A DNA stretch of 64,000 nucleotides from Streptococcus sp. Marseille-P6264 (GTDB taxonomy: Bacteria > Bacillota > Bacilli > Lactobacillales > Streptococcaceae): the NCBI RefSeq assembly GCF_902460355.1, contig NZ_CABPTO010000006.1, positions 62,001 through 126,000 of the forward strand, written 5' to 3'. Below the pieces are notes generated by a model. The model saw only the letters and a list, made by a program, of their open reading frames with translations, did not search any database and was not told where the DNA came from. Positions 1-9,223 of the stretch are shown piece by piece (the first letter of the stretch is position 1; each line of letters begins with the position of its first letter). A program made the translations under genes and the position numbers.

Positions 1-297
<297 letters not shown>

Positions 298-343
298 CAC
301 AAAATAAAAGGAAATTCAGCAATAATTATCGATAAAAATAGAA

Positions 344-372
344 AAACTGCGATGTTCAAAGATTCGCAGTTT
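344..372 (-). terminator. Intrinsic terminator of the phosphatase/YbaK/DUF368 operon
   Basis: AAACTGCGA and TCGCAGTTT form a 9-bp stem. On the minus strand it is followed by a T-rich tract (TTTTTCTATTTTT). The stem overlaps the stop codon of the phosphatase gene at 356-358, a compact arrangement. Confidence 0.75.
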
Positions 373-997
373 CATCTGTTCGCATGTAATCTAGGTTGTT
401 CCAAGCAAGTAACTTGAAAGAGTCAAAATTGTCTGTTTCCAAAATGGTGAGGCTAGCATTGGCCAAGCCTCCGTCCTTACGGAGCAAAGATGTTTCGTAA
501 CCGAGCAGGCGCCGAATGCTGGCAGTTAGGTTGGCACCATGTCCGACAATTAGGACATTTTGAAAATCTTTCCCTTTGAGAGATTTCACGAAGGAAATTG
601 TCCGCTGGGTGGTTTGATCAACGGATTCTGCTCCAAATAGTTGGTGATCAAACTGGGATAGATCGTGGCGGAAGGCCCACATCTGCTGAGGATAGGTGTC
701 TTCTACAGTAGCAATTTTGCCTCCTTCTAGTTTTCCAAGAGCCCACTCTCTTAGTTGAGGAGTCGGAATGATATCGGTTTGATGCTGGTTTTCACTTTGA
801 ATAATCTCTGCAGAACGGTAAGCGCGCGGCAAATCGCTGGAGTAGATTTTATCGAATTTAACGTTTGACAAGTGCTTGCCCAAGCGCTTGAGCTCGTCAA
901 TAGAGGTTTCAAGCAGTGGAGAATCTCCGCTTGCCCCTTGGAAACGCATTTCTAGATTCCATTCGGTTTTTCCATGTCGGATAAAATACAATTTCAT
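356..997 (-). CDS. Histidine phosphatase family protein (phosphoglycerate-mutase-like)
   Basis: A 213-residue member of the histidine phosphatase (PGM-like) superfamily. The signature RHG is at residues 7-9 with the phospho-accepting His8. The second active-site His lies in IVGHGAN at about residue 153, and acidic residues follow LRE at 82-84. These features support phosphatase or mutase chemistry on a small phosphorylated substrate. The substrate cannot be read from sequence; broad-specificity phosphatases such as PhoE or CobC-like enzymes look similar. It is the last gene of a minus-strand group with the YbaK and DUF368 genes. An SD AAAGGATC precedes the ATG. A terminator overlaps the stop. 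Confidence 0.8.
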   Translation of the reverse strand: MKLYFIRHGKTEWNLEMRFQGASGDSPLLETSIDELKRLGKHLSNVKFDKIYSSDLPRAYRSAEIIQSENQHQTDIIPTPQLREWALGKLEGGKIATVEDTYPQQMWAFRHDLSQFDHQLFGAESVDQTTQRTISFVKSLKGKDFQNVLIVGHGANLTASIRRLLGYETSLLRKDGGLANASLTILETDNFDSFKLLAWNNLDYMRTDETANL

Positions 998-1030
998 ATC
1001 AAGATCCTTTTTTCTTTTGAAGCTAAAAAC

Positions 1031-1507
1031 TTAGTCCTCTTTCAAGTCCGCGAACTGTGCTTGAACAAAGTCAGCCAAGTCCTGAGCCTTGATCTGGATG
1101 CTACGGCCGATCTCACCAGCAGAAACAATGATGCTTTCGCGACTTAGAGCCGTTTGGTCAATGAAAATTGGGAAGGAGTGCTTTTGGCGAATTCCGATAG
1201 GATTATTGGCACCATGGATGTAACCAGTCGTTTTTTCTAAATCTTTTTGCGGAATCATGCTAACTTTTTTATTGCCTGAAATTTTTGCTAATTTCTTTTC
1301 CGACAGATGTTCGGTGATAGGCAGGATGCCAATGACTGTTCCTGTTTTATCCCCGTTTAAAGCCAGTGTTTTATAAATTTGCGAGCGGTCAAATTCTTCA
1401 GTTAGGTTATCATCCAAAGCATTAATTTGCAAGCCTTGGTGCTCAATTTTTGCCTTGTTTAAAATTTGCTCAACCAGTGTTTTTTTGAGTTTTGTCTTTT
1501 TTGCCAT
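1031..1507 (-). CDS. ybaK: YbaK/EbsC-family aminoacyl-tRNA deacylase (Cys-tRNA(Pro) deacylase)
   Basis: A 158-residue single-domain protein of the YbaK/EbsC trans-editing family. These proteins hydrolyse mischarged tRNA, typically Cys-tRNA(Pro). The visible family pattern is a central GNKKVSMIPQKDLEKTTGYIHGANNPIG region, described here in two halves: GNKKVSMIPQ, with the conserved lysine, and TTGYIHGANNPIG, the glycine-rich substrate pocket. The C-terminal part, IIVSAGEIGRSIQIKAQDL, matches the usual end of the domain. The length is normal. The ATG at 1507 shares one base with the end of the DUF368 gene, so the two are probably translationally coupled. Confidence 0.85.
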   Translation of the reverse strand: MAKKTKLKKTLVEQILNKAKIEHQGLQINALDDNLTEEFDRSQIYKTLALNGDKTGTVIGILPITEHLSEKKLAKISGNKKVSMIPQKDLEKTTGYIHGANNPIGIRQKHSFPIFIDQTALSRESIIVSAGEIGRSIQIKAQDLADFVQAQFADLKED

Positions 1508-2349
1508 TATTTATACTTCTCTTCTAATTGGGACATCCAAATTCCTAGCCAGATACCTAGTCCAAAGAAAAAGGCGGCAAGAACGAGTGTGAAAATGGAT
1601 ACTCCTGCATAACTAATGCTCTCACTGTTGCCACTTTGAGGGAGAACAATGAGCAAGGTACTGGACAATACAATGCCAATGATAAAATGGTAAACGCGGG
1701 AATGATAATGCTTCAAAATGTAATCCATGGCTTTTGAAAAGAGAATCAGAGCCAGAGCGCCACCGATGCCGATAGGCAGAAAGGTGCCAAATAAATCCAG
1801 ACGTTTAAATCCTGTCAGCATGGGAGTATAGAGCCCTAGAATCAATAGCAGATTTGAAGGGCTGAGTCCCGGAATCAAGATTCCTAAAGCGATAAGGGCA
1901 CCCGCTAAAATAAAGGATAAGAAGTTAGCTGGCAGTGTTCCCACCATTCCATTCAGTGAATAGAGGAAGACGCCCGACAAGATGAAACTAAGCCAGAAGG
2001 TAATTGTATCAGCTCGATCTCTGTCGGATTCCTTGACGGATTCTTTAATCAAGCTGGGAATGGTACCGATGATAGCTCCAGCAAAGCCCCAGAGAACGAT
2101 AACCTTGTAATTATCCAGCAAGAGATTGACCGGATAAGAGAAGGCTGCGATCCCTAAAACCATCCCAATAGCTACAGGAGTGAAGTAGAGAACATTCTCG
2201 ACAAAATTTTCTTTGATATGGGCTAAAAAGCGAATCATTCGCTCATAAATCCCCAAAATCGCGGCTAATACACCGCCAGACACACCAGGTAGGATGAAGC
2301 CAAGCGCGATAATCATTCCTTTTAACATCCTAGCAATCCATGAAATCAT
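1507..2349 (-). CDS. DUF368 domain-containing polytopic membrane protein
   Basis: A 280-residue integral membrane protein with about eight hydrophobic segments. The DUF368 hallmark FILPGVSGGVLAAILGIYE sits at about residues 18-36, and a second, inverted-repeat-like copy GILIPGLSPSNLLLILGLY lies near residues 155-175. The paired PG(V/L)S motifs are typical of the family. DUF368 proteins have been linked to recycling of the undecaprenyl phosphate carrier (PopT-type); that link is family knowledge and not demonstrated here. It is the first gene of the operon and ends by overlapping the ybaK start by one base. Confidence 0.8.
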   Translation of the reverse strand: MISWIARMLKGMIIALGFILPGVSGGVLAAILGIYERMIRFLAHIKENFVENVLYFTPVAIGMVLGIAAFSYPVNLLLDNYKVIVLWGFAGAIIGTIPSLIKESVKESDRDRADTITFWLSFILSGVFLYSLNGMVGTLPANFLSFILAGALIALGILIPGLSPSNLLLILGLYTPMLTGFKRLDLFGTFLPIGIGGALALILFSKAMDYILKHYHSRVYHFIIGIVLSSTLLIVLPQSGNSESISYAGVSIFTLVLAAFFFGLGIWLGIWMSQLEEKYK

Positions 2350-2381
2350 AATATCTCCCTACAAGTCTTTTTCATTAGACT

Positions 2382-2387
2382 ATTGTA
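2382..2387 (-). promoter_or_regulatory. Extended -10 promoter for the DUF368 operon
   Basis: On the minus strand TGGTACAAT is an extended -10, about 33 bases upstream of the DUF368 ATG. No strong -35 is seen. Confidence 0.45.
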
Positions 2388-2441
2388 CCATAAAGATACA
2401 TACTTTTCTGAAAAAAGCAAGAAAAATATCTTGTACAGAGA

Positions 2442-2485
2442 AAAAAAGATACAAGATTTCCTAACAATTATCTTGCATCTTTTTT
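2442..2485 (-). terminator. Intrinsic terminator after the GH25 gene
   Basis: AAAAAAGATACAAGAT pairs with ATCTTGCATCTTTTTT (one mismatch) around a 12-base loop. On the minus strand it ends in a T7 run. It starts at the last bases of the GH25 stop codon. Confidence 0.8.
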
Positions 2486-3329
2486 ATTTTGGTGTTGAAA
2501 ATAATTTCTTGTAAGTCTCTTTTTTATCCTGTACAGGAGAGAGCTGATTGAGGTCTAAGTTATGTGGGAAACCTTCCAATTTACCTTCTGAGGTGTATTG
2601 ATGTAGGTCATAGGGCTGTTCAGTATTTGGAGCAGCGTTATAGTAGCCGTCATTATAGCCATAAGTTGGAATCCAAACGGCAGTAAATTTCTCAGTTGAG
2701 ATACTGTGCTCTTCCATGAAATAGGTACCGATGTAGATGCCAATATTTTGAGCTCCAAGACTTTCAAGTTTGGCACGAAAAGCCTCAATTCCTGCGTTCA
2801 TGTCGCCCATGGTCTTTTCTTCAACATCAAGCCAGTAAAAGGTAGGTTTATATTTCGAAGATGCCTTGTAGAAGCTTTCAGCTTCTTTTTCCATTTCTTT
2901 GATATTTCCTGCTGCTATATAAGCATAGACAGCCACAGGAATCCCCCGTTTTTGAAACTCTTGAATATGGGTAGCAAATGATTTGTCAAGTCCATTTAAA
3001 TGAGTGGCAACATTTTCTTTTTTTGCTTGAGCTCCACTATGCACGCGAATGATAGCACCAGAAATATTTGTTGATAAGGTATCATAGTCTATTTCGCTGG
3101 GCAATTGCCAACCAGAAAGGTCAACGATAGGCTTATTAAGCAATTCTTCCTCAGGTTCGTCTGAAGGAGTTTCCTCCTTTTTTTTCTTGGTTGTCACCTG
3201 ACTGACTTGAGTTTTTTTTGTTTGGGCTTGTTTAATTTGCACATCAAGATGGTGTTTGCTTATGACAATGTATAGAATAAAGCAAGCAAAAAATAGCAAG
3301 AGTGCAAGCGGTTTAATCCTTTTTCTCAT
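2484..3329 (-). CDS. Membrane-anchored GH25 family muramidase (lysozyme-like)
   Basis: A 281-residue protein with a basic N-terminus (MRKRIKP) and one hydrophobic segment at about residues 7-24. A Lys/Thr/Glu-rich linker runs to residue ~65, followed by a glycoside hydrolase family 25 domain. The fold is marked by VDLSGWQ at the first beta strand and by YWLDVEE, the catalytic Asp-x-Glu strand, at about residue 167. YIGTYF and the late DLHQYTSEG strand complete it. It should act outside the membrane on the peptidoglycan N-acetylmuramyl linkage. No choline-binding or SH3 repeats are present, so targeting is by the anchor. No Shine-Dalgarno precedes the ATG; instead a -10 hexamer lies 8 bases upstream, suggesting a leaderless message. 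Confidence 0.85.
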   Translation of the reverse strand: MRKRIKPLALLLFFACFILYIVISKHHLDVQIKQAQTKKTQVSQVTTKKKKEETPSDEPEEELLNKPIVDLSGWQLPSEIDYDTLSTNISGAIIRVHSGAQAKKENVATHLNGLDKSFATHIQEFQKRGIPVAVYAYIAAGNIKEMEKEAESFYKASSKYKPTFYWLDVEEKTMGDMNAGIEAFRAKLESLGAQNIGIYIGTYFMEEHSISTEKFTAVWIPTYGYNDGYYNAAPNTEQPYDLHQYTSEGKLEGFPHNLDLNQLSPVQDKKETYKKLFSTPK

Positions 3330-3337
3330 ACTGTTTC

Positions 3338-3343
3338 ATTGTA
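3338..3343 (-). promoter_or_regulatory. Putative -10 giving a leaderless GH25 mRNA
   Basis: Minus-strand TACAAT ends 8 bases before the GH25 ATG, and no SD lies between. The predicted +1 falls within one or two bases of the start codon. Confidence 0.4.
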
Positions 3344-3514
3344 ACGTAAAATAAATAGAAAAGCAAAGTATTTATCCATATTCCCAGCGAAATACGAAAA
3401 TGTAATCTGATTGCAATAGAAGATAAAACAATTTGAAATAATAGAATTTTTGAGGCGATAAATAAGCAAAAATCTTTTGAAGCTATCCTAATGCTTTTTT
3501 TTCGAGTCAAAAGG

Positions 3515-3523
3515 TGGTATAAT
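3515..3523 (+). promoter_or_regulatory. Extended -10 promoter for ftsW
   Basis: TGGTATAAT is a perfect -10 with TGn extension, 33 bases before the ftsW ATG. The 17-bp-spaced -35 position is only a T run. Confidence 0.6.
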
Positions 3524-3556
3524 GAAGGTTGAATTTTAGAAATTAAATGGTGAAAT

Positions 3557-4771
3557 ATGAAAATTGACAAAAAGCATTTATTGAATTACTCAATTTTGAT
3601 TCCGTACATGCTGTTATCTGGCATTGGCTTGATTGTCGTTTATTCCACGACGAGCCCCATCCTCATTCAAAATGGGCTCAATAGTTTTCGAATGGTCGCC
3701 ACTCAAGCAGGTTTTTGGCTCTTCAGCTTGGTGATGATTGGGATTATTTACCGAATGAAGCTGGATTTTCTGAAGAGGCCAGGAGTGATTACGTTTGTTA
3801 TCATAGCTGAAATTATTCTGCTTTTACTCTCACGCTTTATCACAGGAACGATCAATGGGGCACACGGTTGGCTCAAAATCGGCCCAGTTACTGCTCAGCC
3901 GGCAGAATACCTGAAGATTATTTTGGTCTGGTATTTGGCCCTACAGTTTTCTAAGAAACAAGAGCAAATAGAAGTATATGATTATCAAGCAATCACCTTT
4001 AATCAGTTGATTCCGCGTGCCGTTACGGATTGGCGGGTTATTGTTACTTTCTTGATTGGTCTTGTGGTTATCATGCCCGACTTAGGAAATGCGACCATTT
4101 TGCTCTTAACAGTTTTGATTGTAATTTCCACCAGCGGAATTGCTTACAGATGGTTCTCGACCATGCTTGGTGCTGTTGTAGGAGGGTCGGCAGCAGTTTT
4201 AGCGAGTATTTGGTTGATAGGTGTCAAGCGTGTTGAGCAAGTTCCTGTTTTTGGATATGTTGCAAAGCGTTTTAGTGCTTTTTTCAACCCTTTCGACGAT
4301 TTGTCTGGCTCAGGTCACCAGTTGGCCAATTCTTACTATGCCATGAGTAATGGTGGTTGGTTTGGCTTAGGTTTAGGAAACTCCATTGAAAAACGAGGTT
4401 ATCTACCAGAGGCTCATACAGACTTTGTTTTCTCGATTGTTATTGAGGAAGTTGGATTCTTTGGAGCTACTTTAATTTTAGCCCTGCTCTTTTTCTTGAT
4501 TTTACGAATTATTCTCGTAGGTACAAGGGCTAAAGATCCATTTAATTCTATGATGGCTTTGGGAATTGGCGGTATGATTCTGATGCAAACCTTTGTCAAT
4601 ATTGGTGGTATTTCGGGCTTGATTCCTTCAACCGGTGTAACCTTCCCATTCTTATCTCAGGGGGGAAATAGTTTATTGGTTTTATCGGTTGCCATTGCCT
4701 TTGTTTTAAATATTGATGCTAATGAGCGACGAAACGCCATGTATCAGGAACTAGAAGTAAGTCAATCCTAA
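3557..4771 (+). CDS. ftsW: Cell division peptidoglycan polymerase FtsW (SEDS family)
   Basis: A 404-residue SEDS-family integral membrane protein with about ten membrane segments. FtsW polymerises lipid II at the division septum together with a class B penicillin-binding protein. Family signatures visible here are the early GLIVVYSTTSP, MPDLGNATIL in mid-protein (around residue 173), and the periplasmic loop GHQLANSYYAMSNGGWFGLG. That loop is followed by HTDFVFSIVIEE, the usual conserved stretch near residues 290-302, and the late VTFPFLSQGGNSLL. It is followed 47 bases later by ppc, as in pneumococcus. The RodA paralogue is an alternative for a SEDS protein, but the ppc neighbourhood and sequence fit FtsW. 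Confidence 0.9.
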   Translation: MKIDKKHLLNYSILIPYMLLSGIGLIVVYSTTSPILIQNGLNSFRMVATQAGFWLFSLVMIGIIYRMKLDFLKRPGVITFVIIAEIILLLLSRFITGTINGAHGWLKIGPVTAQPAEYLKIILVWYLALQFSKKQEQIEVYDYQAITFNQLIPRAVTDWRVIVTFLIGLVVIMPDLGNATILLLTVLIVISTSGIAYRWFSTMLGAVVGGSAAVLASIWLIGVKRVEQVPVFGYVAKRFSAFFNPFDDLSGSGHQLANSYYAMSNGGWFGLGLGNSIEKRGYLPEAHTDFVFSIVIEEVGFFGATLILALLFFLILRIILVGTRAKDPFNSMMALGIGGMILMQTFVNIGGISGLIPSTGVTFPFLSQGGNSLLVLSVAIAFVLNIDANERRNAMYQELEVSQS

Positions 4772-4818
4772 AAGATCTTCTTGTATGTTAGCTCTTCAAC
4801 AATAGAAAGGTGTAAATA

Positions 4819-7665
4819 ATGTCATTTACAAAATTAGAAAATTATAGCAATAAAGAAATGATTCGAGAAGAAGTTTCTATTTTAACGGACTTGTTGGTAG
4901 ATATTACCCGGGATATTCTCAGTCCTGACACTTTTGCTAAAATCTCCATGATTGAAGAACTAGCAGTTCAATCTAAATACCAAGAGCTGAAAGCAGTAGT
5001 AGAAGAATTATCCACGGATGATATGGTCTATATCTCACGCTATTTTGCTATTTTACCTCTGCTCATCAATATCTCAGAAGATGTCGATTTGGCTTATGAG
5101 ATCAATCATCAAAATAATATCGACCAAGACTACCTTGGTAAGCTTTCGACGACGATTGATTTGGTTTCAACACGAGAAAATGCACAAGAAATCCTGGAAA
5201 ATCTAAATGTTGTTCCTGTTTTGACTGCTCATCCGACTCAGGTTCAGCGCAAGACCATGCTGGATTTGACAAATCATATCCACACACTGTTGCGTCAGCA
5301 TCGTGATGTTAAAGCTGGTCTGGTGAACGAAAAGAAATGGTTAGCTAATCTCCGTCGCTATATTGAGCTGATGATGCAGACCGACATGATTCGGGAAAAG
5401 AAACTTAAGGTTACCAATGAAATTACTAACGTTATGGAATACTATAACAGTTCTTTTCTTCAGGCAATCACGAACCTAATGCTAGAGTATAAACGCTTGG
5501 CAGAAGAAAAAGGAATTCATTTGGAAAATCCTAAGCCCATCACCATGGGAATGTGGATTGGTGGCGACCGCGATGGAAATCCATTTGTAACCGCTGAAAC
5601 TCTGAAATTGTCTGCGACGGTACAGAGCGAAGTTATTCTGAATTACTACATTGACAAGGTTTATACGCTCTATCGTAATTTTTCCCTGTCTACTAATCTT
5701 TCAAAAACCAGTGAAGCTGTAGCCAAGATGGCAGCTTTGTCAAGCGACAAGTCTGTTTATCGGGAAAATGAGCCTTATCGCCGTGCTTTTCATTACATTC
5801 AGTCCAAGTTGATTCAGACCTTACTTTATCTGAAAGAAGGTAATTTTTCTGGTGAAGGGCACCGTTTGGCTGATAAAGCTGAAGCAGTCCTGCATGCAAA
5901 TTCAGCCACTTCAGTCAGCCATAATGGTAGGGAAATCATTCCAAATTATATCCAGTCTAAACTTAGTGGTAGTTTAGATGAATTACGAAAAGAACAACTT
6001 CCATCTTATAAAGATGCGCAAGAATTTAAGGAAGATCTCCTTGTTATTCGTGATTCTTTGCTGGAGCACAATGGACAAGCTCTGGTGACTGGAGAACTTA
6101 CTGAATTGCTACAAGCGGTTGACATTTTTGGTTTCTTCTTGGCCAGCATTGACATGCGTCAGGATTCTAGTGTCCATGAGGCTTGTGTGGCGGAGCTCTT
6201 GGCTTCTGCTAATATTGTGAAAGATTACAGCAGCTTGTCAGAGGAAGAAAAATGCCAAGTCCTTCTCAAGCAGCTTCTGGAGGACCCACGGATCTTGTCA
6301 GCCACTCATGCACCTAAATCTGAACTTCTACAAAAAGAATTGGAAATTTTCAAGACGGCTCGTCAGCTTAAGGATGCGATTGGCGAAGATGTTATCAAGC
6401 AAAATATTATTTCCCATTCAACTAGTGTGTCAGATCTGCTAGAGCTGGCGATTATGCTTAAAGAAGTAGGTTTGATCGATGAAGAAGGGGCGCGTGTGCA
6501 GATTGTCCCACTTTTTGAAACGATTGAGGACTTGGATAACTCCTGCGATACTATGGAGAAATATCTGTCTCTGCCAATTGCTCAAAAATGGATCGCTTCT
6601 AAAAACAACTACCAAGAAATCATGCTGGGCTACTCAGACAGTAACAAGGACGGTGGCTATTTATCATCATGTTGGACACTTTACAAGGCTCAACAACAAC
6701 TGACAGCTATCGGTGATAAGTTTGGCGTCAAGATTACCTTCTTCCATGGTCGTGGAGGAACTGTCGGTCGTGGCGGTGGCCCAACTTATGAGGCAATCAC
6801 TTCACAACCATTGCGAAGTATCAATGATCGTATCCGCCTGACAGAGCAAGGAGAGGTCATTGGTAATAAATACGGTAATAAGGATGCAGCTTACTATAAT
6901 CTGGAAATGCTCGTATCTGCGGCTATTAACCGCATGATAAGCTATAAGAAGAGTGATAGTAATACGACCAATGAATATGAAAGAGTGATGGATCGAGTGG
7001 TTGATCGAAGCTACCAAATCTATCGTGATCTAGTCTTTGGCGACGAACGTTTCTACGATTATTTCTTTGAGTCTAGTCCTATTAAGGCCATTTCTAGCTT
7101 TAATATCGGTTCTCGTCCAGCGGCCCGTAAAACGATTACTGAAATTGGGGGTCTGAGAGCCATTCCTTGGGTCTTCTCATGGTCTCAAAGTCGGGTGATG
7201 TTCCCTGGTTGGTATGGTGTTGGCTCTAGCTTCAAAGAATTTATCGATGAAGATCCTGAAAAGAATCTTGCCTTCCTTCAATTTATGTATCAGAGATGGC
7301 CATTCTTCCAGTCCCTCTTATCAAATGTCGATATGGTGCTATCCAAGTCCAATATGAATATTGCCTTTGAATATGCGCGACTTTGTGAAGACCAAAATGT
7401 ACGAGATATTTTCAATACAATCCTAGATGAATGGCAGCTGACCAAGGATGTTATCTTGGCGATTGAAGGTCATGACGAGCTCTTAGCAGAAAATGCCTAT
7501 CTCAAGGATAGTTTGAACTATCGGATGCCTTATTTCAATGTTTTGAACTATATTCAGCTTGAGCTGATTAAGCGTCAACGGCGAGGAGAACTTTCACCAG
7601 AACAAGAACGTTTGATCCACATTACCATCAATGGAATTGCGACAGGACTACGAAATTCTGGTTGA
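4819..7665 (+). CDS. ppc: Phosphoenolpyruvate carboxylase
   Basis: A 948-residue cytoplasmic enzyme that adds bicarbonate to phosphoenolpyruvate to make oxaloacetate. It supplies aspartate-family precursors in organisms with an incomplete TCA cycle. The first signature [11 protein letters not shown] carries catalytic His138. GGDRDGNPF is near residue 248. The second signature [16 protein letters not shown] is near residues 641-656, and the C-terminal [14 protein letters not shown] and the RNSG-type end (TGLRNSG) are also present. Length is normal for streptococcal Ppc. The ATG at 4819 follows AGAAAGGTG. An intrinsic terminator follows the stop. Confidence 0.97.
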   Translation: MSFTKLENYSNKEMIREEVSILTDLLVDITRDILSPDTFAKISMIEELAVQSKYQELKAVVEELSTDDMVYISRYFAILPLLINISEDVDLAYEINHQNNIDQDYLGKLSTTIDLVSTRENAQEILENLNVVPVLTAHPTQVQRKTMLDLTNHIHTLLRQHRDVKAGLVNEKKWLANLRRYIELMMQTDMIREKKLKVTNEITNVMEYYNSSFLQAITNLMLEYKRLAEEKGIHLENPKPITMGMWIGGDRDGNPFVTAETLKLSATVQSEVILNYYIDKVYTLYRNFSLSTNLSKTSEAVAKMAALSSDKSVYRENEPYRRAFHYIQSKLIQTLLYLKEGNFSGEGHRLADKAEAVLHANSATSVSHNGREIIPNYIQSKLSGSLDELRKEQLPSYKDAQEFKEDLLVIRDSLLEHNGQALVTGELTELLQAVDIFGFFLASIDMRQDSSVHEACVAELLASANIVKDYSSLSEEEKCQVLLKQLLEDPRILSATHAPKSELLQKELEIFKTARQLKDAIGEDVIKQNIISHSTSVSDLLELAIMLKEVGLIDEEGARVQIVPLFETIEDLDNSCDTMEKYLSLPIAQKWIASKNNYQEIMLGYSDSNKDGGYLSSCWTLYKAQQQLTAIGDKFGVKITFFHGRGGTVGRGGGPTYEAITSQPLRSINDRIRLTEQGEVIGNKYGNKDAAYYNLEMLVSAAINRMISYKKSDSNTTNEYERVMDRVVDRSYQIYRDLVFGDERFYDYFFESSPIKAISSFNIGSRPAARKTITEIGGLRAIPWVFSWSQSRVMFPGWYGVGSSFKEFIDEDPEKNLAFLQFMYQRWPFFQSLLSNVDMVLSKSNMNIAFEYARLCEDQNVRDIFNTILDEWQLTKDVILAIEGHDELLAENAYLKDSLNYRMPYFNVLNYIQLELIKRQRRGELSPEQERLIHITINGIATGLRNSG

Positions 7666-7694
7666 TGCACAAGGAGCTTTAAAAGAACTCAATA

Positions 7695-7722
7695 AAAAAT
7701 CGGCTCAGAAGCCGATTTTTTT
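7695..7722 (+). terminator. Intrinsic terminator after ppc
   Basis: AAAAATCGGC / GCCGATTTTT stem with a 5-base loop and T7 tail. Confidence 0.85.
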
Positions 7723-7778
7723 GAGTTTAAACTATTTTGAGTCCATAACTTATTTCCTGCGATTCGTGTAAATAAAAA

Positions 7779-7794
7779 ATGAAAAAGTTTTCAT
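7779..7794 (+). promoter_or_regulatory. cre-like site upstream of ccpA
   Basis: ATGAAAAAGTTTTCAT is a near-perfect palindrome. It matches the streptococcal CcpA operator consensus (WTGAAARCGYTTWCW) except for A in place of the central C. It is centred about 30 bp upstream of the ccpA -35, suggesting autoregulation. Confidence 0.5.
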
Positions 7795-7812
7795 ATCTGT
7801 GCGCTAAAATAC

Positions 7813-7841
7813 TTGAAAGTGTTTACAATTAGTGATACAAT
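7813..7841 (+). promoter_or_regulatory. ccpA promoter, with a second cre-like overlap
   Basis: TTGAAA, 17-bp spacer, TACAAT with a TGA extension. A second cre-like sequence, TTGAAAGTGTTTACAA (one mismatch in the central CG), starts on the -35 itself, so CcpA bound there would compete with RNA polymerase. Confidence 0.6.
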
Positions 7842-7857
7842 GATAAGTGTAGAAAAA

Positions 7858-7874
7858 TGAAAACGATATTTTCA
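7858..7874 (+). promoter_or_regulatory. Palindrome in the ccpA 5' UTR
   Basis: TGAAAACGATATTTTCA has TGAAAA/TTTTCA arms around a CG-containing centre, just before the SD. It resembles a cre half-sequence but with a 3-bp wider spacing than the consensus. Confidence 0.35.
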
Positions 7875-7893
7875 ACAAAAGAAAGGAAACTAT

Positions 7894-8898
7894 ATGAACA
7901 CAGACGACACAGTAACCATTTATGATGTCGCCCGTGAAGCGGGAGTTTCAATGGCGACAGTCAGCCGAGTTGTAAATGGCAACAAGAATGTAAAAGAAAA
8001 TACACGAAAAAAAGTACTAGAAGTAATTGAACGTCTTGACTATCGTCCTAATGCAGTTGCCCGCGGTTTGGCTAGCAAAAAGACGACCACAGTTGGTGTT
8101 GTAATTCCTAATATCACGAATAGTTACTTCTCTACTTTAGCTAAAGGGATTGATGATATTGCTGAAATGTATAAGTACAATATCGTCCTGGCAAACAGCG
8201 ATGAAGATGATGACAAGGAAGTTTCGGTTGTTAATACCCTTTTCTCTAAGCAAGTAGATGGTATTATTTTTATGGGCTACCATCTGACAGAGAAAATTCG
8301 TTCAGAATTTTCACGTTCACGGACACCCGTGGTTCTAGCAGGCACGGTAGATGTAGAGCATCAATTGCCAAGTGTCAATATTGATTATAAACAGGCAACG
8401 GTTGATGCTGTGGAACTATTGGCTAAGCGCAACAAGAAAATTGCTTTTGTCAGCGGTCCTTTGGTAGATGATATCAATGGTAAAATCCGCTTGTCTGGCT
8501 ACAAAGAAGCTCTGAAGGGTAAGAAAATTTCATACAGCGAAGGCTTGGTCTTCGAGTCTAAGTATAGCTACGATGATGGTTATCATCTAGCTGAACGTCT
8601 GATTGCTTCGAAGGCTACGGCGGCCTTTGTGACTGGAGATGAGTTAGCGGCAGGTTTGCTTAATGGTTTGGCTGATCTAGGTGTTCGTATTCCTGAAGAC
8701 TTTGAAATCATTACTAGCGATGATTCGCAAATTGCTCGCTTTACTCGTCCTAATTTGTCTACTATCGGACAACCTCTGTATGACATCGGTGCAATTAGTA
8801 TGCGGATGCTGACGAAGATTATGCATAAAGAAGAGTTGGAAGAGCGCGAAGTCCTCCTAGCTCATACGATCACTGAACGTAAATCAACTCGTAAATAA
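7894..8898 (+). CDS. ccpA: Catabolite control protein A
   Basis: A 334-residue LacI/GalR-family regulator. With HPr-Ser-P it binds cre sites and represses or activates carbon-use genes. The N-terminal helix-turn-helix TIYDVAREAGVSMATVSRVV occupies about residues 8-27, and the hinge helix PNAVARGLA follows near residue 55. The rest is a periplasmic-binding-protein-like effector domain, with ITSDDSQIARFTRPNLSTI near the C-terminus typical of CcpA rather than of sugar-specific LacI members. The ATG follows GAAAGGAAA. Three cre-like palindromes lie upstream, and ppc precedes the gene. Confidence 0.95.
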   Translation: MNTDDTVTIYDVAREAGVSMATVSRVVNGNKNVKENTRKKVLEVIERLDYRPNAVARGLASKKTTTVGVVIPNITNSYFSTLAKGIDDIAEMYKYNIVLANSDEDDDKEVSVVNTLFSKQVDGIIFMGYHLTEKIRSEFSRSRTPVVLAGTVDVEHQLPSVNIDYKQATVDAVELLAKRNKKIAFVSGPLVDDINGKIRLSGYKEALKGKKISYSEGLVFESKYSYDDGYHLAERLIASKATAAFVTGDELAAGLLNGLADLGVRIPEDFEIITSDDSQIARFTRPNLSTIGQPLYDIGAISMRMLTKIMHKEELEEREVLLAHTITERKSTRK

Positions 8899-8913
8899 TA
8901 AAATTGATTCGGC

Positions 8914-8961
8914 ATGGGACAGAATTAAATTTTGGAAGAATTTAGTTCTGTCTCATTTTTT
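8914..8961 (+). terminator. Intrinsic terminator after ccpA
   Basis: ATGGGACAGAA and TTCTGTCTCAT arms (one mismatch) with extra pairing inside, then TTTTTTG. The GGGACAGA core recurs in the larger repeat at 29845-30023. Confidence 0.75.
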
Positions 8962-9025
8962 GTTTTAGTTAAACACGGTTGCCGAATATAAGAGACTCTG
9001 AGTTTCTTCTTTACAGAAATTTAGG

Positions 9026-9031
9026 TATAAT
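9026..9031 (+). promoter_or_regulatory. -10 element and long leader of dnaE
   Basis: TATAAT at 9026 has no TGn and only a weak -35-like TTCTTC 16 bp upstream. It would give a leader of about 185 nt before the GTG start. In that leader a short GCCAA/TTGGC hairpin lies near 9101-9115; no coding sequence or known riboswitch was recognised between 8962 and 9223. Confidence 0.4.
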
Positions 9032-9223
9032 AGAAGCAGGAATGTTGAAAATCATTGCTTGTCCAATCTGCTTAACTGATAGGAATGAAGAAGTCAGGAT
9101 TTAGCCAAGATTTGGCATAGGTTTTCAGCAAAAATGTAAAAATAAAGAAGTGGAAATATATTGTTTTCTGTCTTCTTTTTACTAGTAGGCATCATTTATC
9201 GTAGCTGTATCAAGGAGAATTTT

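Noticed and set aside
3313..3570. 85-codon minus-strand frame between the GH25 gene and ftsW
   Set aside because: It contains the ftsW promoter, overlaps the starts of both neighbours and has no SD or recognisable domain.
9161..9223. Longer dnaE start adding 21 residues
   Set aside because: The extra residues are hydrophobic and unlike DnaE; GTG 9224 has a well-placed AAGGAG.
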